DNA from: Pseudomonas oligotrophica
GTDB taxonomy: Bacteria; Pseudomonadota; Gammaproteobacteria; Pseudomonadales; Pseudomonadaceae
Assembly (NCBI RefSeq): GCF_021726475.1
Contig: NZ_JAKJRU010000006.1
Coordinates: forward strand, 248,001-312,000
Length of the DNA stretch: 64,000 bases
Direction: 5' to 3'
The notes under the pieces were generated by a model. It worked only from the letters and a program-made list of their open reading frames with translations, had not been told where the DNA came from and ran no database searches. The translations under genes and the position numbers were made by a program. Shown piece after piece: positions 55,196-64,000 of the stretch; positions within the stretch are counted from its first letter, which is position 1; each line of letters starts with the position of its first letter.

Positions 55196-56032
55196 ATGAG
55201 CACCCTCGCCGAGAAAGTCCAGCGCGATCTGCTGCAAGCGATCGAGAACGACGAACTGGTATTGCCGACCCTCCCCGAGGTCGCCCTGCGCGTGCGCGAA
55301 GCCGCGGAAGACCCGGACATCGGCGTCGCCGAGCTGGGCAAGGTGATCGGCAACGATGCCGCGCTCACCGCGCGCATCATCAAGGTGGTCAACAGCCCGC
55401 TGCTGCGCACCAACCGCGAGATCAACGACCTGCAGACGGCCATCGGCCGGCTCGGCATCAACTACACCTGCAACCTGGCCACCGGGCTTGCCATGGAGCA
55501 GATGTTCCAGGCCACCACCGACGTGGTCGACCGCAAGATGCGCGAAGTCTGGAACAAGAGCACCGAGGTGGCCGCCATCAGCCACGTGCTGTGCCGGCAC
55601 TACACCCGCCTGATGCCGGACCAGGCGACGCTGGCCGGCCTGGTGCACCAGATCGGCGTGCTGCCGATCCTCACCTACGCCGAGGAGCACGGCGCGCTGA
55701 TGGCCGACTCCATCAGCCTCAACCACGTCATCGAGAAGATCCACCCGCTGCTGGGCGAGCGCATCCTGCGTGCCTGGGACTTCCGCGAACCGATCGCCGC
55801 GGTCCCCCGCCAGTACTCCGACTTCGCTCGCGACTCGACGACCCTCGACTACGCCGACATCGTCCAGGTGGCCACCCTGCAGAGCTACCTGGGAAGCAAC
55901 CATCCCTATACCCAGCTGGACTGGCAGCAGGTCCGGGCATTCGCCAAGCTGGGCCTCGACCCGAGCACGCTGCTGCACGACGACGAAGACCTTTCGGTCG
56001 CCATGGACGCCGCCATGAGCATGCTGCAGTAG
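55196..56032 (+). CDS. HDOD domain protein (278 aa)
   Basis: A single HDOD domain (about 20-215): LPTLPEVALRVREAAEDPDIGVAELGKVIGNDAALTARIIKVVNSPL at 24-70, then LVHQIGVLPIL near 148-158. HDOD proteins resemble HD phosphohydrolases without a full metal site and usually act in signalling by protein contact, often in c-di-GMP or twitching control. No receiver or GGDEF domain is fused. AAGGAA lies upstream of the ATG. Confidence 0.88.
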   Translation: MSTLAEKVQRDLLQAIENDELVLPTLPEVALRVREAAEDPDIGVAELGKVIGNDAALTARIIKVVNSPLLRTNREINDLQTAIGRLGINYTCNLATGLAMEQMFQATTDVVDRKMREVWNKSTEVAAISHVLCRHYTRLMPDQATLAGLVHQIGVLPILTYAEEHGALMADSISLNHVIEKIHPLLGERILRAWDFREPIAAVPRQYSDFARDSTTLDYADIVQVATLQSYLGSNHPYTQLDWQQVRAFAKLGLDPSTLLHDDEDLSVAMDAAMSMLQ

Positions 56033-56186
56033 GCCGTGCCATTGCGGCCGAACGGTAACGACCGCTCGGCCGCATCCCCTGAACGCACCCCGACCGATCC
56101 AGTCAGACCTGAGGAAGGCTCCTTGCCTGAATCTCCGGCGCCCTGCCAAGCAGCCGGAGCCATCTGGTCAATGCAGGAGAACGTCG

Positions 56187-56702
56187 ATGATTCCTACTTC
56201 GAGAACCTACCGCCGCGCAGCCCTCGCCGTGCTGCTCGGTGTTGCCGCCAACCTGGCCCTCGCCGCACCGGGCGACGACTTCGTCGACCAGGCTTCGGCC
56301 AATGGCATGGCCGAGATCGAAACCGCGCGCATGGCACTGGAAAAGAGCAAGGCCGACGACATCCGTGCGTTCGCCCAGCGCATGCTCGATGACCACAGCA
56401 AGTCCCGCCAGGAACTGGCACAACTGGCCAAGGCGGAGAAGCTGCCGCTGTCGGACGACGTCACCCTGATGAACAAGGCCAAGGCGCTGATCCTGCAACT
56501 GCGCGACGGCGACGACTTCGACGAAGCCTACGCCAACAACCAGGTAGTCGCCCACGAGCAGACCATCGACCTCTACCGCGAGTATCTGGAAGACGGCAAG
56601 AATGCCGGGCTCAAGCAGTTCGCCGACACCCAGCTGCCGACGCTCGAAGCGCACCTGCAGGAAGCCAAGCAACTGCAGGGCAAGTACGCCGACGAGGACT
56701 GA
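56187..56702 (+). CDS. DUF4142 family periplasmic protein (171 aa)
   Basis: A signal peptide to about residue 26 (LGVAANLALAA) and a ferritin-like helical domain: FVDQASANGMAEIETARMALEKSK, then IRAFAQRMLDDHSKSRQEL and a late helix with HEQTIDLYREYLEDGKNAGLKQFA. The family is annotated only as DUF4142, often stress-induced; the conserved His and Glu may bind metal but this is unproven. GGAGA precedes ATG by seven bases. It converges on ung. Confidence 0.85.
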   Translation: MIPTSRTYRRAALAVLLGVAANLALAAPGDDFVDQASANGMAEIETARMALEKSKADDIRAFAQRMLDDHSKSRQELAQLAKAEKLPLSDDVTLMNKAKALILQLRDGDDFDEAYANNQVVAHEQTIDLYREYLEDGKNAGLKQFADTQLPTLEAHLQEAKQLQGKYADED

Positions 56703-56739
56703 GGCCGATCGCGGCCTGCCGCCCTGACCTGCAGGTCGC

Positions 56740-57435
56740 CTAGGCCAGCGGCGGCAGCGCCCAGTCGATCGGCTGCATGCCGTGCTGGCGGAGGAACTGG
56801 TTGGCCCGGCTGAAATGGCCGTTGCCGATGAAGCCCCGGTGGGCCGAGAGCGGCGAGGGGTGCACCGATTTGAGCAACAGGTGCCGGGTCGGGTCGATCA
56901 GCTTCACCTTGCTCTGCGCATGCGCGCCCCAGAGCAGGAACACCAGGTGCGGCCTGCGCTCGGCCACCACCTCGATCACCCGGTCGGTGAAGCGCTGCCA
57001 GCCTGCCTTGGCATGCGAGCCCGCCTGGCCCTGCTCGACCGTCAGCGAGGTATTGAGCAGCAGCACACCCTGCTCGGCCCAGCGCTGCAGGTAGCCGTGC
57101 TGCGGCATCGGCAGGTTCAGATCGCGCTTGAGTTCCTTGAAGATGTTCTGCAACGACGGCGGCGGCGCCACGCCCGGCTGCACCGAAAAGCACAGGCCGT
57201 GCGCCTGGCCCGGTCCGTGATAGGGGTCCTGGCCGAGGATCACCACCTTCACCTGGTCCAGCGGCGTGGAGTTCAGCGCGTTGAAGATCATCGGCCCCGG
57301 TGGGTAGATCACCTTGCCGGCCGCCTTCTCCTGGCGCAGAAAGGCCGACAACTCCTGCATGTAGGGCTGCTCGAATTCCTCGCGCAGCGCTTGCTTCCAG
57401 CTGGGTTCGAGCTTGATGCGGTCGTCCTGCGTCAT
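56740..57435 (-). CDS. ung: Uracil-DNA glycosylase (231 aa)
   Basis: Removes uracil from DNA to begin base excision repair. The water-activating D70 lies in GQDPYHG (69-74), followed by the uracil-binding [20 protein letters not shown] and [10 protein letters not shown], and the minor-groove loop [11 protein letters not shown] (about 194-204) with the catalytic histidine. Family 1 Ung of normal length. The 259-base gap upstream towards the next plus-strand gene shows only a few AT-rich patches. Confidence 0.96.
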   Translation of the reverse strand: MTQDDRIKLEPSWKQALREEFEQPYMQELSAFLRQEKAAGKVIYPPGPMIFNALNSTPLDQVKVVILGQDPYHGPGQAHGLCFSVQPGVAPPPSLQNIFKELKRDLNLPMPQHGYLQRWAEQGVLLLNTSLTVEQGQAGSHAKAGWQRFTDRVIEVVAERRPHLVFLLWGAHAQSKVKLIDPTRHLLLKSVHPSPLSAHRGFIGNGHFSRANQFLRQHGMQPIDWALPPLA

Positions 57436-57694
57436 GGAGTCACCTGGGGCGTGCGGGCCGCAGACCCTAAATAAAGCCGGCGAAGCCTGTCAATGCGAAG
57501 CGCCTGGTGCAACCCGCGCCGGGCTTGCTGCGCAGCAACGAATTGCGGGCCAGGCGCAGGCAAAATGACGCCTCGGTCACATTCGCGAATGGGCGCGATC
57601 CGGGCTGGCTGGATAACAGATGACGCCCGAACGACCGCAGAGTAAAAAACCGTCTGCCAACAACCAATAACAATTAGCACCGCAAGGAACTGCA

Positions 57695-58939
57695 ATGAAA
57701 CGGACTACCCTCCTCGCGCTGACGCTAGGATTCTGTGTCGCTGCCCAGGCCGCCGATCCGATCACCCTGGGCCTCAACTACCCGCGCACTGGCAGCTACA
57801 AGGAAGAAGGGCTCGCCCAGATGCGCGGCGCGCTGATGGCGGTCGACGAGATCAATGCCCGTGGTGGCGTGCTCGGCCGGCCGCTGCAGCTGATCAGCCG
57901 CAATACCGCCTCGCGCCCGGAGAAGGCCGTGGCCAACGTCGACAAGATGGCCGACGACGGTGCCGCCATGCTCTTCGGCGGCGTGTCCAGCGCGGTCGCC
58001 ATCGCCGCCAGCAAGCGCGCCAAGGAGCGCGGCCTGCTCTATTTCGGCACGCTGACCTATTCCAACGACACCACCGGCAAGGACGGCCACCGCTACATGT
58101 TCCGCGAGTGCAACAACGCCTGGATGAGCGCCCGCGTGCTCGGCCAATACCTCAACGAACAGCTGCCGGGCAAGCGCTACTTCTATATCACCAGCGACTA
58201 CACCTGGGGCCACACCAGCGAGAGCTCGCTGCGCCAGGCCACCGGCACCCAGGACCAGGCCAGGCACCCGGGCGTCAAGACGCCCTTCCCCGGCGCGCGC
58301 CTGTCGCAGTACCGCGCGGCGCTGGAAAAGGCCCGCGACAGCGGCGCCGAAGTCCTGGTGCTGGTGCTGTTCGGCGAGGACATGGTGCGCGCCATGCGGA
58401 TTGCCGACCAACTGGGCCTGAACAAGAACCTGCAGATCGCCGTGCCCAACCTGACCCAGAGCATGGTCGAGCTGGCCGGCCCGGACATCATGCGCGGCGT
58501 GCTCGGCACCGAGCCCTGGACCTGGCGCGTGCCGGAGATCGAAGGTTCGGCCGCCGGGCAGGCCTTCGTGAAGAACTTCGACGAACGCTACCAGACCCAC
58601 CCCTCCAGCTCGGCCGCCTCGGCCTACAGCATCGTCTACCAGTGGGCCGACGCCGCCACCCGCGCGCGCAGCATCGCCAGCGAACCGGTGATCGCGGCAC
58701 TGGAAGGCCATCGCTACAGCCTGCTCAAGGGCGAGCAGCAGTGGCGCACCTTCGACCACCAGAACATCCAGACGGTGTACGCGGTGAAGGTCAAGCCGCG
58801 CGAGGAAGTGCTCAAGGACCACTTCAAGCAGGACTACTTCGAAATCGTCCATCGCCTGAGTGGCGAGCTGGCAGCGCCTACACTTGCCGAATGGCAGGAG
58901 GAACGCCGCGCCGGCAACCAGCCGAACAGGCTCCAGTGA
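57695..58939 (+). CDS. ABC transporter periplasmic binding protein, amide/branched-chain type (414 aa)
   Basis: A type 1 periplasmic binding protein with a signal peptide of about 20 residues (AAQAA). Typical segments are LGLNYPRTGSYKEEGLAQMRGALMAVDEINARGG (about 27-60), the repeated effector-fold strand GAAMLFGGVSSAVA (about 89-102), and YFYITSDYTWGHTSES (about 162-177). It belongs with urea/amide and short-chain amide binders rather than with BraC. No permease or ATPase gene is adjacent, so it is an orphan and may serve a remote transporter or a sensor. Confidence 0.85.
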   Translation: MKRTTLLALTLGFCVAAQAADPITLGLNYPRTGSYKEEGLAQMRGALMAVDEINARGGVLGRPLQLISRNTASRPEKAVANVDKMADDGAAMLFGGVSSAVAIAASKRAKERGLLYFGTLTYSNDTTGKDGHRYMFRECNNAWMSARVLGQYLNEQLPGKRYFYITSDYTWGHTSESSLRQATGTQDQARHPGVKTPFPGARLSQYRAALEKARDSGAEVLVLVLFGEDMVRAMRIADQLGLNKNLQIAVPNLTQSMVELAGPDIMRGVLGTEPWTWRVPEIEGSAAGQAFVKNFDERYQTHPSSSAASAYSIVYQWADAATRARSIASEPVIAALEGHRYSLLKGEQQWRTFDHQNIQTVYAVKVKPREEVLKDHFKQDYFEIVHRLSGELAAPTLAEWQEERRAGNQPNRLQ

Positions 58940-59057
58940 CACGGGCCGGGGCGCGCAGCGCGGCTGCCGCCCCGGTCACAGCGGGCACCTCGTCCTCCTG
59001 CGTCTGTCAGACCAACCGGCAAGGCCGCCGTCGGCCTGCGTTGTGGAGAGCCAGCAG

Positions 59058-59876
59058 ATGCGTACAGACCTCGAGCCCTATCAGTCCGGTTTTTTCGATG
59101 TCACCCACAAGCTGACCGTCGAGAAGCACGGCCATACCGCCCTGATCACCATCAACCATCCGCCGGCCAACACCTGGGACCGGGATTCGCTGATCGGCCT
59201 CAAGCAGGTGGTCGAGCACCTCGACCGCGACGATGATATCTATGCGCTGGTCATCACCGGCCAGGGCGAGCGCTTCTTCAGCGCCGGTGCCGACCTCAAC
59301 CTGTTCGCCGACGGCGACCATGCCCGGGCCCAGGAAATGGCGCGGCGCTTCGGCGAGGCCTTCGAGGCGCTGCGCGACTTCCGCGGCGTCTCCATCGCCG
59401 CGATCAACGGCTTCGCCCTCGGCGGCGGGCTGGAATGTGCCCTGGCCTGCGACCTGCGCATCGTCGAAGAGCACGCCGAGCTGGGCCTGCCGGAAGCCGC
59501 GGTCGGCCTGCTACCCTGCGCCGGCGGCACCCAGGCGCTGGCCTGGCTGGTCGGCGAAGGCTGGGCCAAGCGCATGATCCTCTGTGCCGAACGCATCCGC
59601 GCCGATACCGCGCTGCGCATCGGCCTGGTCGAGCAGACCTGCGCCAGCGGCGAATCCCGCGGCCACGCGCTGCTACTGGCGGCCCGCGCCGCGCAGCAAA
59701 GCCCGGTGGCGATACGGGCGATCAAGCCGCTGATCGACGGCGCCCGCAGACGCCTGCCGGACACCTTCCGGGCGGCCGAGCGGGAAGCCTTCCTGCAGCT
59801 GTTCGATGCCGAGGACACCCGCGAGGGCATCCACGCCTTCCTGGAGAAACGCCAGCCACGCTGGCGCAATCGCTAG
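59058..59876 (+). CDS. dspI: Enoyl-CoA hydratase/isomerase family protein, DspI-like (272 aa)
   Basis: A crotonase-fold protein. The oxyanion-hole segments are FFSAGADLNLFADG (73-86) and FALGGGLECALACD (119-132). The two catalytic glutamates of true hydratases are both present, E126 and E146 (in LGLPEAAVG). The 272-residue length and the N-terminal THKLTVEKHGHTALITINHP strongly resemble P. aeruginosa PA0745 (DspI), required for making the dispersion signal cis-2-decenoate. Place near ung also fits. The start at 59058 has GGAG upstream. Function as DspI is inferred; a plain fatty-acid hydratase is the alternative. Confidence 0.82.
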   Translation: MRTDLEPYQSGFFDVTHKLTVEKHGHTALITINHPPANTWDRDSLIGLKQVVEHLDRDDDIYALVITGQGERFFSAGADLNLFADGDHARAQEMARRFGEAFEALRDFRGVSIAAINGFALGGGLECALACDLRIVEEHAELGLPEAAVGLLPCAGGTQALAWLVGEGWAKRMILCAERIRADTALRIGLVEQTCASGESRGHALLLAARAAQQSPVAIRAIKPLIDGARRRLPDTFRAAEREAFLQLFDAEDTREGIHAFLEKRQPRWRNR

Positions 59877-59900
59877 CCCCATGCGTCGCCGCGCCGCGGC

Positions 59901-60323
59901 TCAGCGCCAGTGGCGCGGGTAATGACCACCGCCCTCGTAGCGCCGCTGCAGCGTGCGGTAGTCCCGCACCGGCGGGCGCTGCTGCCAGTGACGCTCGTGC
60001 GGCCGCTCGGGCCGCCACTGCCCGGGCGGCGCCGGGCGGTGCGGCGGGAAGCGCTCGGCATGCCGCCAGTAGCGCTCGTCGCGCCCCGGCATGTGCCGCT
60101 CGTAGTAGCGCGGCGGCAGCCGGCCGTCATAGCGCGGCGGCAGGCCGGGGCGGTAGTCGCGTGGCGGTGGGTAGGGGCTGCGCGGATCGTAGCGATAGTC
60201 CCGCGCACCGTAGGCGAACGGCGCCTGCGGATCGTAGACGAACACGCCGCCGCGCCATTGCGCCTGCGCCATCCCGGCGCCCAGCGCGAGAGACAGCGCC
60301 GCCACCAGCAGGATCGTTTTCAT
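59901..60323 (-). CDS. Hypothetical secreted Pro/Arg/Tyr-rich protein (140 aa)
   Basis: A clear Sec signal peptide (MKTILLVAALSLALGAGMAQA) is followed by a low-complexity mature part rich in Pro, Arg, Tyr, His and Trp (PPPRDYRPGLPPRYDGRLPPRYY). No domain is recognised. The start at 60323 is chosen because it directly opens the signal peptide; an upstream in-frame start at 60362 is unlikely. It converges on dspI (24 bases between stops) and is divergent from rnfA. Codon use is strongly GC-biased like its neighbours. Confidence 0.7.
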   Translation of the reverse strand: MKTILLVAALSLALGAGMAQAQWRGGVFVYDPQAPFAYGARDYRYDPRSPYPPPRDYRPGLPPRYDGRLPPRYYERHMPGRDERYWRHAERFPPHRPAPPGQWRPERPHERHWQQRPPVRDYRTLQRRYEGGGHYPRHWR

Positions 60324-60442
60324 CGGACACCTCCGTGCCGCCGAGGCTGAGGACCGCTTCATATGACCACAGTGCCGCCGGCGGCGAGCGCAGATCGGAC
60401 GACCGGCCGCATGCCGGCTTCGCTGCGGCAGCCGGCCGCGGC

Positions 60443-60471
60443 TTGTACCGCCGGCGGCGCTTCCCGATAAT
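60443..60471 (+). promoter_or_regulatory. Sigma-70-type promoter of the rnf operon
   Basis: TTGTAC (60443-60448), a 17-base spacer and GATAAT (60466-60471): five and four of the six consensus bases at optimal spacing. The predicted start near 60478 leaves a leader of about 41 bases before rnfA. Confidence 0.6.
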
Positions 60472-60518
60472 AGCCGCCCTTTACCCCATGGCTCCTGCCG
60501 ATCGCGACGGAAACCTCG

Positions 60519-61103
60519 ATGACCGAACTCGCCCTGATCATGGTTAGCGCCATTCTGGTCAACAACTTCGTGCTGGTGCAGTTCCTCGGACTGTGCCCCT
60601 TCATGGGCGTGTCGAAGAAGATCGAGACCGCCATCGGCCTGTCGCTGGCCACCACCTTCGTGCTCACCCTGGCGGCGATGTGCAGCTACCTGGTGCAGCG
60701 CTACGTGCTGGCGCCGCTGGAACTCGAATTCCTGCGCACCATCAGCTTCATCCTGGTCATCGCCGTGGTGGTGCAGTTCACCGAGATGGTGGTCAACAAG
60801 ACCAGCCCCCTGCTCTACCGCGTACTCGGCATCTTCCTGCCGCTGATCACCACCAACTGCATCGTCCTCGGCGTGGCCCTGCTCAACGCCAACAAGAGCG
60901 AATTCACCTTCATCACCGCCACTGCCAACGGCTTCGCCGCCGGCCTCGGCTTTTCGCTGGTGCTGGTGCTGTTCGCCGCGATGCGCGAGCGGATCGCCAT
61001 CGCCGACGTGCCGAAGTCCTTCCAGGGCCCGGCCATCGGCATGATCACCGCCGGGCTCATGTCCCTGGCGTTCATGGGCTTCACCGGGCTGATCAAGCTA
61101 TGA
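60519..61103 (+). CDS. rnfA: Electron transport complex subunit RnfA/RsxA (194 aa)
   Basis: A six-helix inner-membrane subunit of the Rnf/Rsx complex, which couples ferredoxin-NADH electron transfer to ion movement and in enterobacteria keeps SoxR reduced. The family motif [22 protein letters not shown] is at about 14-35 and [16 protein letters not shown] at about 109-124; the two cysteines (C26, C113) lie in the membrane and ligate a 2Fe-2S cluster with RnfE. The stop overlaps the rnfB start. Confidence 0.95.
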   Translation: MTELALIMVSAILVNNFVLVQFLGLCPFMGVSKKIETAIGLSLATTFVLTLAAMCSYLVQRYVLAPLELEFLRTISFILVIAVVVQFTEMVVNKTSPLLYRVLGIFLPLITTNCIVLGVALLNANKSEFTFITATANGFAAGLGFSLVLVLFAAMRERIAIADVPKSFQGPAIGMITAGLMSLAFMGFTGLIKL

Positions 61104-61675
61104 GCCTGGTCCTGGTCGCGGTACTCGCCCTCCTGCTGCTGTGCCTGGCCTGCGGCGCCATCCTCGGCTTTGCCGCGGTGCGCTTCCGGGTCGAGGGCGA
61201 CCCCATCGCCGAACAGGTCAACGCCCTGCTGCCGCAGACCCAGTGCGGCCAGTGCGGCTACCCGGGCTGCAAGCCCTACGCCGAGGCGATCGCCGCCGGC
61301 GACAAGATCAACAAATGCCCACCCGGCGGCGAGGCCACCATCCAGGCGCTGGCCGACCTGCTGGATGTCGAGCCCGAACCGCTGGATGCCGAGGGCGGCG
61401 AGAAGCCGCAGATGGTCGCCTTCATCCGTGAAGCCGAATGCATCGGTTGTACCAAGTGCATCCAGGCCTGCCCGGTGGATGCCATCGTCGGCGCCGCGCG
61501 GCAGATGCACACGGTGATCGTCTCCGAGTGCACCGGCTGCGACCTCTGCGTCGAGCCCTGCCCGGTGGACTGCATCGACATGCTCGAAGTCGGCCGTGAC
61601 CTGCAGAGCTGGAAATGGGACCTGCCGACGCCACCGGTTCGGCTCATCGCCACGGATCGGGAGCAAGCCGCATGA
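61100..61675 (+). CDS. rnfB: Electron transport complex ferredoxin subunit RnfB (191 aa)
   Basis: An N-terminal membrane anchor (about 3-25) is followed by the 4Fe-4S domain with C49, C52, C57 and C73, and two bacterial ferredoxin clusters with C114/C117/C120/C124 and C144/C147/C150/C154. All twelve ligands are present. The standalone RnfB of this length lacks the extra ferredoxin modules seen in anaerobes. ATGA overlaps join it to rnfA and rnfC. Confidence 0.95.
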   Translation: MSLVLVAVLALLLLCLACGAILGFAAVRFRVEGDPIAEQVNALLPQTQCGQCGYPGCKPYAEAIAAGDKINKCPPGGEATIQALADLLDVEPEPLDAEGGEKPQMVAFIREAECIGCTKCIQACPVDAIVGAARQMHTVIVSECTGCDLCVEPCPVDCIDMLEVGRDLQSWKWDLPTPPVRLIATDREQAA

Positions 61676-64000
61676 GCGCGTTGAAAGTCTGGGACATCCA
61701 CGGCGGCATCCATCCGCCGGAGCGCAAGGAGCTGTCCAACCGCGGCCCGGTCCAGCAGCCGCCGCTGCCGGCCCGGCTGGTCGTCCCGCTGGCCCAGCAT
61801 CTCGGCGCGCCGGCCGAGCCTTGCGTGAGCGTCGGCCAACGCGTGCTCAAGGGCCAGAAGATCGCCGAGGCGAGCAGTTTCGTCAGCGCGCCGGTGCATG
61901 CCCCGACCTCGGGCGTGGTCGGCTTCATCGGCCCGCAGCCCTACCCGCATCCATCCGGGTTGCCGAACACCGCCATCGTCATCGACAGCGATGGCCTGGA
62001 TGAATGGACCACGCTGCAGCCAACCGCGGACTACCGCGTGCTGGAACCGACCGCCCTGCTCGAACTCATCCGCGAGGCTGGCATCAGCGGGCTCGGCGGC
62101 GCCGGCTTTCCCACCGCGGTGAAGCTCGCCGCGCGGCCGACGCAGCAGATCCGCACGCTGATCATCAACGGCACCGAGTGCGAGCCCTACATCACCGCCG
62201 ACGACCTGCTGATGCGCGAGCGGGCCGCCGCGCTGGTCGCCGGCATCGACATCCTGGCGCACCTGATCGCGCCGAGCGAAGTGCTGATCGGCATCGAGGA
62301 CAACAAGCCCGAGGCCATCGCCGCGGTGCGCCAGGCGCTCGGCGAGCGTCCCTACGTGCTCAAGGTGTTCCCCACCAAGTACCCGTCCGGCGGCGAGAAG
62401 CAACTGATCCAGATCCTCACCGGCGAGGAAGTACCCAGCGGCGGGCTGCCGGCGGACATCGGCATGCTCTGCCAGAACGTCGGCACCTGTGTCGCGGTGC
62501 ATGACGCGGTGCTGCTCGGCCGCCCGCTGATCTCGCGGATCACCACCCTCACCGGCGAAGCCCTGGCCCGGCCGATGAACGTCGAGGCACTGATCGGCAC
62601 GCCGGTGGCCGAGCTGCTGGCCTTCGCCGGCTTGCAGCCGGAACGCCTGGACCGCCTGATCATGGGCGGCCCGATGATGGGCTTCAGCCTGCCGTCGCTC
62701 GAGGTGCCGCTGGTCAAGACCGCCAACTGCCTGCTCGCCGTCACCGCCGCAGAGCTGCCGCCGCCACCGCCGGCGCTGCCCTGCATCCGCTGCGGCGAGT
62801 GTGCCGAAGCCTGCCCGGCCGCGCTGCTGCCGCAGCAGCTGCACTTCTTCGCCCTGGGCCAGGAGCACGACCAGCTGCGCGCCCACAACCTGTTCGACTG
62901 CATCGAATGCGGTGCCTGTGCCTACGTCTGCCCGTCGAGCATCCCGCTGGTGCAGTACTACCGGGCCGCCAAGGCCGAGATCCGCGAGCTGGAGCAGAAG
63001 CAGCAGAAGGCCGAACACTCCCGCCAGCGCTTCGAGACCCGCCAGGAGCGCCTGCGCAAGGCCGAGGAACAGAAGGAAGCCGAGCGCAAGGCACGCGCCG
63101 AGAAGGCCGCCCGCGCCAAGGCGGCCCAGGGCGAGACGAGCACGAGCCCCGGCGACACCGCCGCACCGCAGGCAGCGGGGGCCGGCGCGCTGTCCGACGA
63201 GCAGAAGCGCCTGAAGATCGAGGCGAGCATGGCCCAGGTCGCCCTGAAGAAGGCCGAGAAGCAGCTCGCCAACCATGCCACCGCCGAACTCGAAGCCCAG
63301 GTCGCCCAGTTGCGCGAAGCCGCCGAAGCGGCCCAGCGCGCCCTGGAGGCGGCCACGCCCGCGGCGCCGACTGTCGCGCCGGCCAGCACGCCGGATGCCG
63401 AAAAGAAGGCCAAGATCGAAGCGGCGATGCTCAAGGCACAGCTGCGCAAGCTGGAGAAAATCGAAGCCCCGGACGCCGAGCAGCAGGCCGAGCTGGCGCG
63501 CCTGCGCGAGCAGCTCGCCGCAGCCGAGCGCGACCTGGCCAGCGCGCCGCTGCCGGCGGCCAAGCCTGCCGCCGCTGACGAGGCGCTGAAGAAGGCCAAG
63601 ATCGAGGCCGCCATGCTCAAGGCGCAGCTGCGCAAGCTGGAAAAAATCGAAGCCCCGGACGCCGAGCAGCAGGCCGAGCTGGCGCGCCTGCGCGAGCAGC
63701 TCGCCGCAGCCGAGCGCGACCTGGCCAGCGCGCCGCCGCCAGCGGCCAAGCCTGCCGCCGCTGACGAGGCGCTGAAGAAGGCCAAGATCGAACTGGCCAT
63801 GAAGCGCGCCGAACTGAAGAAAGCGGAAAAGGCCGGGGCCGACGCCGCCGAGCTGGCGCGCCTGGGCGAGGCCCTGGCGGCCGCCGAACAGGCGCTGCAT
63901 GCTGCCGAACAGGCCTCGGCCAAGCCGGCGCCGGAGCTGGTCCGTACCGACAAGCAGCCGGTCGACGAAGCCCTGCGCGCCCTGAAGACCGAGCTCGCCT
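61672..64000 (+). CDS. rnfC: Electron transport complex subunit RnfC (776 residues visible; 3' end outside window)
   Basis: Begins ATG at 61672, overlapping the rnfB stop, and is open to the window edge. The N-terminal barrel-sandwich part ([13 protein letters not shown]) and the NADH/FMN-binding domain ([12 protein letters not shown] near 139) match NuoF-like RnfC. Two ferredoxin-type clusters are at C371/C374/C377/C381 and C410/C413/C416/C420. From about 440 a long Lys/Glu/Ala-rich helical tail follows; it contains 62-residue repeats (580-641, 642-703, 704 onward). Such tails are usual in gammaproteobacterial RnfC, but this one is long. Confidence 0.95.
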   Translation, partial: MSALKVWDIHGGIHPPERKELSNRGPVQQPPLPARLVVPLAQHLGAPAEPCVSVGQRVLKGQKIAEASSFVSAPVHAPTSGVVGFIGPQPYPHPSGLPNTAIVIDSDGLDEWTTLQPTADYRVLEPTALLELIREAGISGLGGAGFPTAVKLAARPTQQIRTLIINGTECEPYITADDLLMRERAAALVAGIDILAHLIAPSEVLIGIEDNKPEAIAAVRQALGERPYVLKVFPTKYPSGGEKQLIQILTGEEVPSGGLPADIGMLCQNVGTCVAVHDAVLLGRPLISRITTLTGEALARPMNVEALIGTPVAELLAFAGLQPERLDRLIMGGPMMGFSLPSLEVPLVKTANCLLAVTAAELPPPPPALPCIRCGECAEACPAALLPQQLHFFALGQEHDQLRAHNLFDCIECGACAYVCPSSIPLVQYYRAAKAEIRELEQKQQKAEHSRQRFETRQERLRKAEEQKEAERKARAEKAARAKAAQGETSTSPGDTAAPQAAGAGALSDEQKRLKIEASMAQVALKKAEKQLANHATAELEAQVAQLREAAEAAQRALEAATPAAPTVAPASTPDAEKKAKIEAAMLKAQLRKLEKIEAPDAEQQAELARLREQLAAAERDLASAPLPAAKPAAADEALKKAKIEAAMLKAQLRKLEKIEAPDAEQQAELARLREQLAAAERDLASAPPPAAKPAAADEALKKAKIELAMKRAELKKAEKAGADAAELARLGEALAAAEQALHAAEQASAKPAPELVRTDKQPVDEALRALKTELA
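63409..63780 (+). repeat. Two near-identical 186-bp tandem repeats in rnfC, with a third diverged copy
   Basis: Unit 1 is 63409-63594 and unit 2 is 63595-63780; by eye they differ at only seven of 186 positions, five of them silent third-base changes. A related third unit starts at 63781 ([17 protein letters not shown]) and an older degenerate copy precedes unit 1. Each unit encodes 62 residues beginning [20 protein letters not shown] and including [19 protein letters not shown]. The period is a multiple of three, so copy-number change keeps the frame. Confidence 0.9.

Noticed and set aside
56702-56717. Small palindrome between DUF4142 and ung as a terminator
   Set aside because: Only a 6-bp stem with no T tract; too weak to call.
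63409-63780. Possible CRISPR-like repeat array
   Set aside because: The repeats are 186 bp, directly adjoining, in frame and coding within rnfC; there are no spacers or cas genes.
61276-63900. 874-codon open frame opposite rnfB/rnfC
   Set aside because: Antisense shadow of the Lys/Glu/Ala-rich rnfC tail; its apparent Leu/Gly/Arg repeats simply mirror the rnfC repeats.

Overview
The window is chromosomal DNA of a high-GC gammaproteobacterium, almost certainly Pseudomonas in the broad sense (P. aeruginosa / Stutzerimonas-like). The evidence is protein-level resemblance to known Pseudomonas families (PhaJ1, RapA, BraC to BraG, MucA/B/C/D, AlgU, PruR, DspI) and gene orders that match, from memory, P. 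aeruginosa blocks PA3302-3316, PA3480-3482, PA0745-0762 and PA0762-0783. It is gene-dense and mostly housekeeping. I see no prophage, insertion sequence, CRISPR array or recognisable defence island. The only accessory-looking item is a ParDE-type toxin-antitoxin pair beside tRNA-Gly(CCC).

Layout: (1) 1-14.4 kb: the end of phaJ1; a tiny unlisted gene encoding a probable cbb3 oxidase subunit (CcoM) with its own Anr-type promoter and terminator; a three-gene AlkB-like cluster; rapA; a CHAD protein; a YegD-type Hsp70; a Spinster-type MFS with hyi and glxR; dgkA; a complete PhnD/C/E/E-type ABC importer; and a DUF2288 protein. (2) 14.5-19.6 kb: the branched-chain amino acid importer braC-braDEFG. 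(3) 19.7-25.3 kb: dcd, cold-shock gene, apbC, metG, a Cys-rich CWC protein, rsuA and tRNA-Gly. (4) 25.5-31.2 kb: parDE, a DUF1206 membrane protein, a ZnuD-like TonB receptor under a Zur-like operator shared with a divergent DUF3203 gene, and putP. (5) 31.4-38.5 kb: putA, its activator pruR, a Lon-type protease (AsrA) with a heat-shock promoter, and a chagasin-type protease inhibitor. (6) 38.6-53.4 kb: a lipoprotein, cmoA-cmoB, then the minus-strand run algU-mucA-mucB-mucC-mucD-lepA-lepB-DUF4845-rnc-era-recO-pdxJ, with nadB divergent from algU. (7) 53.4-60.3 kb: ygfX-sdhE, ygfZ, an HDOD protein, a DUF4142 protein, ung, an orphan amide-type binding protein, a dspI-like crotonase and a small secreted protein. 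(8) 60.5-64 kb: rnfA, rnfB and the start of rnfC, which carries near-identical 186-bp tandem repeats and runs off the window.

Functional themes are respiration and redox (CcoM, SdhE, YgfZ, Rnf, ApbC, NadB), envelope stress (AlgU/Muc, LepB), proline and branched-chain amino acid uptake and use, and zinc uptake. The most useful items for a second look are the unlisted ccoM gene with paired Anr-like boxes, the Zur-like box between the TonB receptor and DUF3203, the sigma-32-like promoter before asrA, and the homogenised rnfC repeats.
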